Positions 8,003 to 17,003 of a stretch of DNA of 37,564 bases are shown piece after piece (the first letter of the stretch is position 1; each line of letters starts with the position of its first letter). The notes below the pieces were generated by a model, which was not told where the DNA came from, did not search any database, and saw only the letters and a program-made list of their open reading frames with translations. The position numbers were made by a program, and so were the translations under genes. Origin of the DNA: Burkholderia ambifaria (GTDB lineage Bacteria > Pseudomonadota > Gammaproteobacteria > Burkholderiales > Burkholderiaceae); the NCBI RefSeq assembly GCF_001443045.1, contig NZ_LKPJ01000048.1, forward strand, positions 251 through 37,814, given 5' to 3'.

Positions 8003-8040
8003 CCGGGCCGCCCCGCGGGCGTCCGGCCCTCCTTCTCCTT
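8003..8040 (+). terminator. possible terminator of the GNAT gene
   Basis: GGGCCG at 8005-8010 pairs with CGGCCC at 8024-8029, and a CT-rich tail follows to 8040. The stem is short and the tail is not a pure T-run, so this is a moderate call. It lies between two convergent genes. Confidence 0.35.
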
Positions 8041-8054
8041 TCCGGCGCAGCGCG

Positions 8055-8579
8055 CTAGCGCACCGATCTGATCGGCAACGCCGTCGTCTCCTTGAAGCAT
8101 TCGAGCGAGAAGCTCGTCTTCACGTCGATCACCGACGGATGGTGCAGCAAGTGCTCCTGCACGAAGCGGGAGAAATGTGCCATGTCCTCGACCTGCACGC
8201 GCAGCAGGTAATCCATGTCGCCCGTCATCGCATGGCATGCGACCACTTCCGGCCAAGCCTGCACGGCCGCGCGGAACAATTCCGCATGGGTCGCGCCCGC
8301 GCGCGCGGACGTCTCGTCGGCACGGACCGGCGCGAGGCCGCCGCGCTTCTCGAGCCGCACGCTCACATAGGCGAGCAGATCGAGCCCGAGCTTCTGCGGA
8401 TCGAGCAGCGCGACGTAGCCGGTGATCACGCCAATCTCCTCGAGCCGCCGGATCCGCCGCAGGCACGGGCTCGGCGACAGGTTCACGCGCTCGGCGATCT
8501 CCTGGTTCGACAGGCGGCCGTTCTCCTGAAGAATCGCGAGAATTCGCCGGTCGATGGAATCCAATTCGGCTTGCGCCAT
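8055..8579 (-). CDS. Lrp/AsnC-family transcriptional regulator
   Basis: A 174-residue feast/famine regulator. Residues 1-60 form the helix-turn-helix domain (LDSIDRRILAILQENGRLSNQEIAERVNLS, then CLRRIRRLEE); the rest is the RAM/AsnC ligand-binding domain with the GDMDYLLRV segment. Such proteins usually sense amino acids. It is divergent from the 4-hydroxyphenylpyruvate dioxygenase gene, with 211 bases between the two starts. By position it probably controls that gene in response to tyrosine or phenylalanine, which is inference. The Met at 8579 was chosen because a GGAGGG ribosome site lies directly upstream and the family homology starts there. Confidence 0.92.
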   Translation of the reverse strand: MAQAELDSIDRRILAILQENGRLSNQEIAERVNLSPSPCLRRIRRLEEIGVITGYVALLDPQKLGLDLLAYVSVRLEKRGGLAPVRADETSARAGATHAELFRAAVQAWPEVVACHAMTGDMDYLLRVQVEDMAHFSRFVQEHLLHHPSVIDVKTSFSLECFKETTALPIRSVR

Positions 8580-8790
8580 TTTCTGCCCTCCAATGATTAT
8601 TTTGAGACTGGAAATTGCGTCATCGTAGGCACGGACAATCAAGTTCGCAAGTTTACGCTCCCCCCTGCCCGCTACACTCTGTCGCATGGACCGATGCGTT
8701 GCACGCACCGCGGCACGCGTCACCTTCGACTTGAAACCGGCCGGCCCCCACCTCGTTTCGGCCGATCGCACAGCACACAGGAGACATGGC
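8580..8790. promoter_or_regulatory. divergent control region between the Lrp gene and hpd
   Basis: The 211-base gap must carry both promoters. On the plus strand TACACT at 8673-8678 is a candidate -10 for hpd, though no good -35 is visible. The hpd ribosome site is AGGAGACATGG at 8779-8789; it contains an out-of-frame ATG at 8786. The same 11 bases occur at 24623-24633 in the sRNA candidate described there. Confidence 0.45.
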
Positions 8791-9888
8791 ATGCAGATCC
8801 CCAACTGGGACAATCCCGTCGGCACCGACGGTTTCGAATTCATCGAATACACGGCCCCGGATCCGAAAGCGCTCGGACAACTGTTCGAACGGATGGGTTT
8901 CACCGCGATCGCACGCCATCGCCACAAGGACGTGACGGTCTACCGTCAGGGCGATATCAACTTCATCATCAACGCCGAACCCGATTCGTTCGCACAACGC
9001 TTCGCGCGCCTGCACGGCCCGTCGATCTGCGCGATCGCGTTCCGCGTGCAGGATGCGGCGAAGGCCTACAAGCACGCGCTCGAACTCGGCGCGTGGGGCT
9101 TCGACAACAAGACGGGGCCGATGGAGCTGAACATCCCGGCGATCAAGGGCATCGGCGATTCGCTGATCTATTTCGTCGACCGCTGGCGCGGCAAGAATGG
9201 CGCGCAGCCGGGTGCGATCGGCGACATCAGCATTTATGACGTGGACTTCGAGCCGATTCCCGGCGCGAACCCGAACCCGGTGGGCCACGGCCTCACCTAC
9301 ATCGACCACCTGACGCACAACGTGCATCGTGGCCGCATGCAGGAATGGGCCGAGTTCTACGAACGCCTGTTCAACTTCCGCGAAGTGCGCTACTTCGACA
9401 TCGAAGGCAAGGTGACGGGCGTGAAGTCGAAGGCGATGACGTCGCCGTGCGGCAAGATCCGAATCCCGATCAACGAGGAAGGCTCGGACACGGCCGGCCA
9501 GATCCAGGAATACCTCGACGCGTATCACGGCGAAGGCATCCAGCACATCGCGCTCGGCACGAACGACATCTACGGTGCGGTCGACGGGCTGCGCGGCAAG
9601 GAAGTGAAGCTGCTCGACACGATCGACACGTATTACGAGCTGGTCGACCGCCGCGTGCCGAACCACGGCGAATCGCTCGACGAACTGAAGAAGCGCAAGA
9701 TCCTGATCGACGGCGCCCGCGACGACCTGCTGCTGCAGATCTTCACCGAGAACCAGATCGGCCCGATCTTCTTCGAGATCATCCAGCGCAAGGGCAACCA
9801 GGGCTTCGGCGAAGGCAACTTCAAGGCGCTGTTCGAATCGATCGAGCTCGACCAGATCCGCCGCGGCGTGGTCCAGGACAAGGCCTGA
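8791..9888 (+). CDS. hpd: 4-hydroxyphenylpyruvate dioxygenase
   Basis: A 365-residue non-haem iron dioxygenase that converts 4-hydroxyphenylpyruvate to homogentisate in tyrosine and phenylalanine breakdown. The two-barrel vicinal-oxygen-chelate fold is intact, with the iron ligands in their conserved settings: His173 in IDHLTHNV, His252 in IQHIALGTNDI and Glu329 in FFEIIQRKG. The C-terminal GFGEGNFKALFESIE is diagnostic. The start MQIPNWDNPVGTDGFEF is that of bacterial Hpd. It is divergent from an Lrp-type gene. Later homogentisate enzymes are not in the window. Confidence 0.97.
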   Translation: MQIPNWDNPVGTDGFEFIEYTAPDPKALGQLFERMGFTAIARHRHKDVTVYRQGDINFIINAEPDSFAQRFARLHGPSICAIAFRVQDAAKAYKHALELGAWGFDNKTGPMELNIPAIKGIGDSLIYFVDRWRGKNGAQPGAIGDISIYDVDFEPIPGANPNPVGHGLTYIDHLTHNVHRGRMQEWAEFYERLFNFREVRYFDIEGKVTGVKSKAMTSPCGKIRIPINEEGSDTAGQIQEYLDAYHGEGIQHIALGTNDIYGAVDGLRGKEVKLLDTIDTYYELVDRRVPNHGESLDELKKRKILIDGARDDLLLQIFTENQIGPIFFEIIQRKGNQGFGEGNFKALFESIELDQIRRGVVQDKA

Positions 9889-9948
9889 CGCAGACGGCCG
9901 CGTGGCGCCCAGCAGCCCGGGCGACCGCGAACATCGGCGGCACAACGA

Positions 9949-9986
9949 AAAAGGGCGGGAATCTTGCGATTCCCGCCCTTTTGTCG
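9949..9986. terminator. bidirectional rho-independent terminator after hpd
   Basis: Bases 9949-9963 and 9968-9982 form a perfect 15-bp stem with a 4-nt loop, flanked by A-rich sequence on the left and T-rich on the right. It can serve hpd on the plus strand and the small minus-strand gene that stops at 10028. Confidence 0.9.
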
Positions 9987-10027
9987 TTTCGCTCGTTCCG
10001 GCGCGGCCCGGCGGCCGCGCGAGCGGA

Positions 10028-10222
10028 TCAACGCACGTTCGCCTTCAGCGCGACGGCACGCTCGGCCGCCGGCTGTGCATCGGCGTCCTGCGCCGGCGCG
10101 ATCTGACGCATCTGCGCGCCGGCTGCCGCCAGTGCGCTCGCGCCTCGCGCGTGCACCGGGCCGGTCATCGCGAAAAACGCCGCGGACACGATCAGGAAAC
10201 TCTGGATATGACGTGTGTTCAT
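10028..10222 (-). CDS. small exported protein, unknown function
   Basis: A 64-residue protein I do not recognise. It begins MNTRHIQSFLIVSAAFFAMTG, a short positively charged start plus a hydrophobic segment, then VHARG, so a signal peptide cut near residue 25 is likely. The mature ~40 residues are rich in Ala and Gln and carry no Cys. A strong ribosome site, AAAGGAGGT, precedes the ATG. Two TTTACA direct repeats and a perfect palindrome lie about 120-140 bases upstream. Many Burkholderia encode small Ala/Gln-rich exported proteins of this sort; their roles are unknown. Confidence 0.65.
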   Translation of the reverse strand: MNTRHIQSFLIVSAAFFAMTGPVHARGASALAAAGAQMRQIAPAQDADAQPAAERAVALKANVR

Positions 10223-10542
10223 TGCACCTCCTTTAAGACTGCCGGCGCCTCCCCGGTTGCGTCGAAACGGGCCGACGCGGCCGGGCACCTCCGGCAGGCC
10301 GACAAGATTAACGGCATTTGTACGAAGATGGGACCGGCTTTACAGGCTTTTACATGATGTAACTCAGCGTCCAGCGCGATTTCAGTGATGCGCCGCGGCG
10401 CGCCGGCCGGTGGGCGACGGGTTTATCCCAGTGCTACCATCGCTTAAAACCGGCCAATATGCCGGCCACTGCCGACACGTCCACAAGACGTCGAAGCAAC
10501 TGAAGCTTTGGTGATCCCAAACTGGGTGGAGGAGACAGTTCA
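10223..10542. other. intergenic region upstream of two divergent genes
   Basis: 320 bases without a gene. It holds the ribosome site of the minus-strand small protein, two TTTACA hexamers exactly 10 bases apart (10339-10344, 10349-10354) and an overlapping perfect palindrome TTACATGATGTAA (10350-10362). On the right is the ribosome site of the indolepyruvate oxidoreductase, GGAGGAGACAG at 10528-10538. Confidence 0.5.
10339..10362. promoter_or_regulatory. TTTACA direct repeat overlapping a palindrome
   Basis: TTTACA occurs at 10339-10344 and again at 10349-10354; the second copy is part of a perfect 6+1+6 palindrome at 10350-10362. Head-to-tail half-sites one helical turn apart are typical of OmpR/PhoB-type response regulators. 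The same TTTACA-N4-TTTACA spacing recurs at 20516-20531. Confidence 0.4.
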
Positions 10543-13500
10543 ATGAATGCCCCGCTAGACGCAGGCCAACGCGCGTCGCTTGAAGCCGCGCTGAAGTCCG
10601 TCACGCTTGACGACAAATACACGCTCGAACGCGGCCGCGCGTACATGAGCGGCATCCAGGCGCTCGTCCGCCTGCCGATGCTCCAGCAGGAACGCGACCG
10701 CGCCGCCGGCCTCAACACGGCCGGCTTCATCTCCGGTTATCGCGGCTCGCCGCTCGGCGGCCTCGACCTCTCGCTGTGGAAAGCCAAGCAGCACCTCGCG
10801 GCCCACCAGATCGTCTTCCAGCCCGGTCTCAACGAAGATCTCGCCGCCACCGCCGTGTGGGGCTCGCAGCAGGTGAACCTGTACCCCGGCGCGAAGCACG
10901 ACGGCGTGTTCGGCATGTGGTACGGCAAGGGCCCGGGCGTCGACCGTACCGGCGACGTCTTCAAGCACGCGAACTCGGCCGGCTCGTCGCCGCACGGCGG
11001 CGTGCTCGTGCTCGCCGGCGACGACCACGCGGCGAAATCGTCGACGCTCGCGCACCAGTCCGAACACATCTTCAAGGCGTGCGGGCTGCCGGTGCTGTTC
11101 CCGTCCAACGTGCAGGAATATCTCGACTTCGGCCTGCACGGCTGGGCGATGAGCCGCTATTCGGGCCTGTGGGTCGCGCTCAAGTGCGTGACGGACGTGG
11201 TCGAATCGTCTGCGTCGGTCGACATCGACCCGCATCGCACCGAGATCGTGCTGCCGACGGACTTCATTCTGCCGGAAGGCGGCCTGAACATCCGCTGGCC
11301 CGACCCGCCGCTCGTGCAGGAAGCACGGCTGCTCGACTACAAGTGGTACGCGGCGCTCGCCTACGTGCGCGCGAACAAGCTCGACCGGATCGAGATCGAC
11401 TCGCCGAATGCGCGCTTCGGGATCATGACGGGAGGCAAGGCGTACCTCGACGTGCGCCAGGCGCTGACCGACCTCGGCCTCGACGACGAAACCTGCGCGC
11501 GGATCGGCATCCGCCTGTACAAGGTCGGCTGCGTGTGGCCGCTCGAAGCGCAGGGCGCGCAGGCGTTCGCGCGCGGCCTCGACGAAATCCTCGTCGTCGA
11601 GGAAAAGCGCCAGATCCTCGAATACGCGATCAAGGAAGAGCTGTACAACTGGCCCGATGCGCAGCGCCCGCGCGTATTCGGCAAGTTCGACGAGAAGGAC
11701 GGTGCAGGCGGCGAATGGTCGGTGCCGATGGGCAACTGGCTGCTGCCCGCGCACTATGAACTGTCGCCCGCGATCATCGCGAAGGCGATCGCGACGCGCC
11801 TCGAGAAGTTCGAGCTGCCGTCGGACGTGCGCGCGCGCATCGCCGCGCGACTCGCGGTGATCAACGCGAAGGAAATGGCGCTCGCGAAGCCGCATGTGCA
11901 GACCGAGCGCAAGCCGTGGTTCTGTTCGGGCTGCCCGCACAACACGTCGACCACCGTGCCGGAAGGCTCGCGCGCGATCGCCGGGATCGGCTGCCACTAC
12001 ATGACGGTATGGATGGACCGCAGCACGAGCACCTTCAGCCAGATGGGCGGCGAAGGCGTGCCGTGGATCGGCCAGGCGCCGTTCACGGACGAGAAGCACG
12101 TGTTCGCGAACCTCGGCGACGGCACCTATTTCCACTCGGGCCTGCTGGCGGTGCGCGCGGCGATTTCGTCGAAGGCAAACATCACCTACAAGATCCTCTA
12201 CAACGACGCCGTCGCGATGACGGGCGGCCAGCCGGTCGACGGCGTGCTGACGGTGCCGCAGATCACACACCAGCTCGCGTCCGAAGGTGCGAAGAAGATC
12301 GTGATCGTCACCGACGAGCCCGAAAAGTACGACAGCCAGAAAGCACTGCTTGCGCCGGGCGTGACGATCCATCACCGCGACCAGCTCGACGACGTGCAGC
12401 GCGAGCTGCGCGAGATCGCCGGCACGACGATTCTGATCTACGACCAGACCTGCGCGACCGAGAAGCGTCGTCGCCGCAAACGCGGCACGTATCCGGATCC
12501 GGCCAAACGCGTCGTGATCAACGACGCGGTGTGCGAGGGTTGCGGCGACTGCTCGGTGAAATCGAACTGCCTGTCGGTCGAGCCGCTCGAAACCGAATTC
12601 GGCACGAAGCGCCAGATCAACCAGTCGAGCTGCAACAAGGACTTCTCGTGCGTGAAGGGCTTCTGCCCGAGCTTCGTGACGGTCGAAGGCGGCCAGTTGA
12701 AGAAGCCGAAGGCCGTGTCGGTCGACGGCGGTGCGCTGCCGCCGATTCCCGAGCCGACGCTGCCGGAAATCGACCGCGCATACGGCGTGCTCGTCACGGG
12801 CGTCGGCGGCACGGGCGTCGTCACGATCGGCGCGCTGCTCGGCATGGCCGCGCACCTGGAGAACAAGGGCGTGACCGTGCTCGACGTCACGGGCCTCGCG
12901 CAGAAGGGCGGCGCCGTGATGAGCCACGTGCAGATCTCGCACACGCCGACCGACATCCATGCGACGCGGATCGCGATGGGCGAAGCCGACCTCGTGATCG
13001 GCTGCGACGCGATCGTCACGGCCGGCGACGAATGCACGTCGCGGATGCGGCACGACACGACGCGCGTGGTCGTCAACAGCGCGCAGACGCCGACAGCCGA
13101 GTTCATCAAGAACCCGAACTGGGCGTTCCCGGGCCTGTCCGCCGAGAATGACATCCGCGCGGCGGCAGGCGTTGCCGTCGACTTCATCGATGCAAACCGC
13201 TTTGCGGTCGCACTGCTCGGCGATGCGATCTACACGAACCCGTTCGTGCTCGGCTACGCGTGGCAGAAGGGCTGGCTGCCGCTTACGCTCGCGTCGCTCG
13301 AACGCGCGATCGAGCTGAACGCGGTGTCGGTCGAGAAGAACCGCGCGGCATTCGACTGGGGCCGGCGCGCCGCACACGACCTCGCGAGCGTGCAGCAGGC
13401 AGCGGCGGGCGACGCACGCCCCGCGCAGGGTGCGACGGTAATCGCGCTGCACACGAAGAAGGCGGTGGATGCCCTGATCGCGAAGCGTGTGGATTTCCTC

Positions 13501-14133
13501 ACCGCGTATCAGAACGCCGCGTACGCAGCGCGCTATGCGGCCTTCGTCGACAAGGTGCGAGCGGCCGAACGCGCAATGGCGGACGGCGACGCCGTGCAGG
13601 AACCGCTGACCGAAGCGGTCGCGCGCAACCTGTTCAAGCTGATGGCGTACAAGGACGAATACGAGGTCGCGCGGCTGCAGTCCGATCCCGCATTCCTCGC
13701 GCGTCTGTCATCGCAATTCGAAGGCGACTGGAAGCTGAAATTCCACCTCGCGCCGCCGCTGTTCGCAAAGAAGGACGCACACGGCCATCTCGTGAAGAAG
13801 GCGTACGGCCCGTGGATGCTATCGGCGTTCCGGTTGCTCGCGAAGGCGAAGTTCCTGCGCGGCACGGGGCTCGATCCGTTCGGCCGCACCGAGGAGCGCC
13901 GCACCGAGCGCGCGCTGATCGACGAGTACGAAGCGCTGATCGGCGAAGTGTCGGCCAAGCTGAACGCGGCCAACCGCCCGCTCGCGCTCGAGCTCGCGGC
14001 GCTGCCGGACGGCATTCGCGGCTACGGCCATGTGAAGGAGAACAACCTGCGCGCGGTGCGCCAGAAGTGGAGCACGCTGCTCGCGCAGTGGCGTTCGCCG
14101 ACGGGCGGCCAGTCGCACCAGCAGGTCGCGTAA
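10543..14133 (+). CDS. indolepyruvate ferredoxin oxidoreductase, fused alpha-beta type
   Basis: A 1196-residue enzyme that joins the iorA-like and iorB-like parts in one chain. It oxidatively decarboxylates arylpyruvates (indole-, phenyl- or hydroxyphenylpyruvate) to aryl-acetyl-CoA. Domains in order: an N-terminal pyrimidine-binding domain with SGYRGSPLGG; a thiamine-diphosphate domain with CSGCPHN near residue 463 and GDGTYFHSG starting at Gly525; an Fe-S segment with Cys664, 667, 670 and 676 plus a second Cys-rich stretch ending GFCPSF; the beta/gamma domain with GVGGTGVV near residue 753; and a ~300-residue C-terminal extension common in proteobacterial members. It has an excellent ribosome site (GGAGGAGACAG). 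Its product from phenylpyruvate is the substrate of PaaABCE, linking it to the left part of the window. Confidence 0.92.
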   Translation: MNAPLDAGQRASLEAALKSVTLDDKYTLERGRAYMSGIQALVRLPMLQQERDRAAGLNTAGFISGYRGSPLGGLDLSLWKAKQHLAAHQIVFQPGLNEDLAATAVWGSQQVNLYPGAKHDGVFGMWYGKGPGVDRTGDVFKHANSAGSSPHGGVLVLAGDDHAAKSSTLAHQSEHIFKACGLPVLFPSNVQEYLDFGLHGWAMSRYSGLWVALKCVTDVVESSASVDIDPHRTEIVLPTDFILPEGGLNIRWPDPPLVQEARLLDYKWYAALAYVRANKLDRIEIDSPNARFGIMTGGKAYLDVRQALTDLGLDDETCARIGIRLYKVGCVWPLEAQGAQAFARGLDEILVVEEKRQILEYAIKEELYNWPDAQRPRVFGKFDEKDGAGGEWSVPMGNWLLPAHYELSPAIIAKAIATRLEKFELPSDVRARIAARLAVINAKEMALAKPHVQTERKPWFCSGCPHNTSTTVPEGSRAIAGIGCHYMTVWMDRSTSTFSQMGGEGVPWIGQAPFTDEKHVFANLGDGTYFHSGLLAVRAAISSKANITYKILYNDAVAMTGGQPVDGVLTVPQITHQLASEGAKKIVIVTDEPEKYDSQKALLAPGVTIHHRDQLDDVQRELREIAGTTILIYDQTCATEKRRRRKRGTYPDPAKRVVINDAVCEGCGDCSVKSNCLSVEPLETEFGTKRQINQSSCNKDFSCVKGFCPSFVTVEGGQLKKPKAVSVDGGALPPIPEPTLPEIDRAYGVLVTGVGGTGVVTIGALLGMAAHLENKGVTVLDVTGLAQKGGAVMSHVQISHTPTDIHATRIAMGEADLVIGCDAIVTAGDECTSRMRHDTTRVVVNSAQTPTAEFIKNPNWAFPGLSAENDIRAAAGVAVDFIDANRFAVALLGDAIYTNPFVLGYAWQKGWLPLTLASLERAIELNAVSVEKNRAAFDWGRRAAHDLASVQQAAAGDARPAQGATVIALHTKKAVDALIAKRVDFLTAYQNAAYAARYAAFVDKVRAAERAMADGDAVQEPLTEAVARNLFKLMAYKDEYEVARLQSDPAFLARLSSQFEGDWKLKFHLAPPLFAKKDAHGHLVKKAYGPWMLSAFRLLAKAKFLRGTGLDPFGRTEERRTERALIDEYEALIGEVSAKLNAANRPLALELAALPDGIRGYGHVKENNLRAVRQKWSTLLAQWRSPTGGQSHQQVA

Positions 14134-14189
14134 CGGCGCGCGGCGGGCGTTCGCGGTCCGGACGCCCGCCCCCGCTCTGCCGGCGGTTC

Positions 14190-14232
14190 AAAAAAAACGC
14201 CACGGAACGCAGGTTCCGTGGCGTTTTTTATT
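14190..14232. terminator. bidirectional terminator between the IOR gene and maeB
   Basis: Bases 14192-14208 and 14213-14229 are perfect complements (17 bp) around the loop GCAG, with an A-run entering and a T-run leaving. It lies between two convergent genes and has the right form to stop transcription from either side. Confidence 0.93.
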
Positions 14233-14269
14233 GCGCCGCGCATGAAGCGCGGCACACGCGGGCGCGAAC

Positions 14270-16540
14270 TTACTTCGTGTTCGCGTTCGCGGCGGCGACT
14301 GCCGTCATGTTGATGATCCGGCGCACCGTCGCGGCCGGCGTCAGGATGTGGACCGGCTTCGCCGCGCCGAGCAGGAACGGGCCGACCGTCACGCCTTCGC
14401 CGCCGACCATCTTCAGCAGGTTGTACGCGATGTTCGCCGCTTCGACGTTCGGCATGATCAGCAGGTTCGCTTCGCCCGACAGCGTCGTGCCCGGGAACGC
14501 GGCCTTGCGGACCGCTTCCGACAGCGCTGCGTCGCCGTGCATTTCGCCATCGACCTCGAGGTTCGGCGCACGCTCGCTGATCAGCTTGCGGGCCTCGGCC
14601 ATCCGGCGCGACGACGCCGACGGCGCGCTGCCGAAGTTCGAGTTCGACAGCAGCGCGGCCTTCGGCGCGATGCCGAAGCGCTCGATCTCGGCGGCCGCCT
14701 GGATCGTCATGTCGGCGAGCTGTTCCGCGCTCGGCAGTTCGTTCACGTACGTGTCGCACAGGAACAGGTTGCGGCCCGGCAGCATCAGCAGGTTCATCGC
14801 CGCGTAGTGCTCGGCGCCCTTCGCACGGCCCAGCACCTGCTCGATGAACTTCAGGTGCGTGTGGTACGTGTCGATCATCCCGCAGATCATGCCGTCGGCA
14901 TCGCCCAGGTGCACGAGCATCGCGCCGATCAGCGTGTTGAACTTGCGCAGCGCGGCCTTCGCGACTTCCGGCGTGACGCCGTCACGCGCGCCGATCTCGT
15001 GGTACGCCTGCCAGTAGCGGTGGTAGCGCGTGTCGTCTTCCGGATTCACGATCTCGAAATCGACGCCGGCCTTCAGCTTCGAGCCGATTTTCACGAGGCG
15101 CATCTCGACGACCGACGGGCGGCCGACGATGATCGGCTTCGCGATCTTTTCCTGCAGCACGAACTGCGCGGCGCGCAGCACGCGCTCGTCCTCGCCCTCG
15201 GCGAACACGATGCGCGCCTGCTTCTTCTTCGCGGTCGCGAACACCGGACGCATCACCATGCCGGTGCGGTAGACGGTCGCGCCGAGCTGCTCGCGGTAGG
15301 CGTCCATGTCCTGGATCGGACGCGTGGCGACGCCCGAATCCATCGCGGCTTGCGCGACGGCCGGTGCGATCTTGATGATCAGGCGCGGGTCGAATGGCTT
15401 CGGGATCAGGTATTCCGGCCCGAACTCGAGCGAATGGCCTTCATACGCCTTCGCGACTTCCTCGCTCTGGTCGGTTTCCTCGGCCAGCTCGGCGATCGCG
15501 CGCACGCACGCGAGCTTCATTTCTTCCGTGATCGTCGTCGCGCCGACGTCGAGCGCGCCGCGGAAGATGAACGGGAAGCACAGCACGTTGTTGACCTGGT
15601 TCGGGTAGTCCGAACGGCCGGTCGCGACGATCGCGTCCGGCCGCACGGCCTTCGCGTCTTCCGGGCGGATTTCCGGTTCCGGGTTCGCGAGCGCCAGGAT
15701 CAGCGGGCGCTCGCCCATCGTCTTGACCATGTCCTGCTTCAGCACGCCCGCGCTCGAGCAGCCGAGGAACACGTCCGCGCCGACGATCGCGTCGGCGAGC
15801 GTGCGCGCGTCGGTGGTCGCCGCATAGCGCTGCTTCGACGGATCGAGGTTGCCGCGCCCTTCGTAGATCACGCCCTTCGAATCGGCGACGAGGATGTTCG
15901 ACTTCGTCAGGCCGAGGTTCACCAGCAGGTCCAGGCACGCGATCGCTGCCGCGCCGGCGCCCGAGCACACGAGCTTCACTTCCGACAGCTTCTTGCCGAC
16001 GACCTTCAGGCCGTTCAGGATCGCGGCCGACGCGATGATCGCGGTGCCGTGCTGGTCATCGTGGAAAACGGGGATCTTCATGCGCTCGCGCAGCTTCTGC
16101 TCGATGTAGAAGCATTCCGGTGCCTTGATGTCCTCGAGGTTGATGCCGCCGAGCGTCGGCTCGAGCATCGCGATCGCCTCGACGAGCTTGTCGGGGTCGG
16201 ACTCCGACAGTTCGATGTCGAACACGTCGATGCCCGCGAACTTCTTGAACAGGCAGCCCTTGCCTTCCATCACCGGCTTCGCGGCGAGCGGGCCGATGTT
16301 GCCGAGGCCGAGCACAGCCGTGCCGTTCGTGATCACGCCGACGAGGTTACCGCGCGACGTGTACTTCTGTGCGTCGAGCGGATCGGCGTGGATCGCCTCG
16401 CACGCAGCCGCGACGCCCGGCGAATACGCGAGCGACAGATCGAGCTGGTTCGACAGCGGCTTGGTCGGGGTGACCGAAATCTTGCCGGGTTTCGGGTTCA
16501 GGTGATAAGCGAGAGCGGCCTGCTTCAGTTGTTCGTCCAT
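14270..16540 (-). CDS. maeB: NADP-dependent malic enzyme, MaeB type
   Basis: A 756-residue two-part enzyme that decarboxylates malate to pyruvate with reduction of NADP. The malic domain comes first (LSLAYSPGVA with Tyr39, then GRGNLVGVITNG, DIEDIKAPE-like segments and HDDQHGT), then the NAD(P)-binding fold with CSGAGAAAIACLDLL. From about residue 430 the chain continues as a phosphotransacetylase-like domain (RIVFAEGEDERVLRAA); in MaeB proteins this part is catalytically inactive and serves allosteric control, for example by acetyl-CoA. Length and order are those of E. coli MaeB. The gene is monocistronic, with a shared terminator at its 3' end. Confidence 0.96.
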   Translation of the reverse strand: MDEQLKQAALAYHLNPKPGKISVTPTKPLSNQLDLSLAYSPGVAAACEAIHADPLDAQKYTSRGNLVGVITNGTAVLGLGNIGPLAAKPVMEGKGCLFKKFAGIDVFDIELSESDPDKLVEAIAMLEPTLGGINLEDIKAPECFYIEQKLRERMKIPVFHDDQHGTAIIASAAILNGLKVVGKKLSEVKLVCSGAGAAAIACLDLLVNLGLTKSNILVADSKGVIYEGRGNLDPSKQRYAATTDARTLADAIVGADVFLGCSSAGVLKQDMVKTMGERPLILALANPEPEIRPEDAKAVRPDAIVATGRSDYPNQVNNVLCFPFIFRGALDVGATTITEEMKLACVRAIAELAEETDQSEEVAKAYEGHSLEFGPEYLIPKPFDPRLIIKIAPAVAQAAMDSGVATRPIQDMDAYREQLGATVYRTGMVMRPVFATAKKKQARIVFAEGEDERVLRAAQFVLQEKIAKPIIVGRPSVVEMRLVKIGSKLKAGVDFEIVNPEDDTRYHRYWQAYHEIGARDGVTPEVAKAALRKFNTLIGAMLVHLGDADGMICGMIDTYHTHLKFIEQVLGRAKGAEHYAAMNLLMLPGRNLFLCDTYVNELPSAEQLADMTIQAAAEIERFGIAPKAALLSNSNFGSAPSASSRRMAEARKLISERAPNLEVDGEMHGDAALSEAVRKAAFPGTTLSGEANLLIMPNVEAANIAYNLLKMVGGEGVTVGPFLLGAAKPVHILTPAATVRRIINMTAVAAANANTK

Positions 16541-17003
16541 GATTGACCTGCGAGAGACATGCGAAATTTTGACGGTTCAGTACACAGCACCTTCAGCCGT
16601 GTCTGCTTGAATCGAGGGGATGGTCGACTGCGAGACGGCACGCGACGCGCCGGGTCGGCACGCCATCGAACCTTGGCGGGTAGTGGCAAGAAGAAAGTAC
16701 AAAGTCCTGAACGATTTCTAAGGGTCGCCTAGTGTACACCCCCTAAATGACGTCCGTTGGTGCGGCGCCGCATCCTCGGTATCAACATCGAGCCGTTCGC
16801 GCCCCGTTTGTTTCGCCGGTGGCGAGCCGCGCGCCGAACCTGCGCGAATTCCGCCGAAAACCGGCCTGAATCGGGTAAAATAGCCGGCTACGCGCGCAGC
16901 GATGCGATTGGCCCGCCGATCGCACCCCGGCCCCTCGGGCAGGTTCCCCTTGCTGCGCCACCGGGCCCGCGCCCGCTCTTCGCTCATCACCCAAGGAATG
17001 CCC
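16541..17003. other. divergent maeB-pyrE intergenic region
   Basis: 463 bases without a gene. On the plus strand TAAAAT at 16876-16881, flanked by GCCGG-type repeats, is a likely -10 for pyrE, giving a leader of about 115 bases. On the minus strand a TACACT around 16730 could serve maeB through a long leader. I see no attenuator of the classic pyrimidine type (no leader peptide followed by a terminator). Confidence 0.4.

Noticed and set aside
10555..13452. 965-residue minus-strand open frame opposite the indolepyruvate oxidoreductase
   Set aside because: Same shadow effect; the plus-strand frame holds all catalytic motifs.
14348..16546. 732-residue plus-strand frame opposite maeB
   Set aside because: Asp/Arg/His-rich antisense frame without motifs; maeB on the minus strand is complete.
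16541..17003. Pyrimidine-type attenuator upstream of pyrE
   Set aside because: I looked for a leader peptide and a T-run hairpin. Neither is present; only short GCCGG repeats near the -10.
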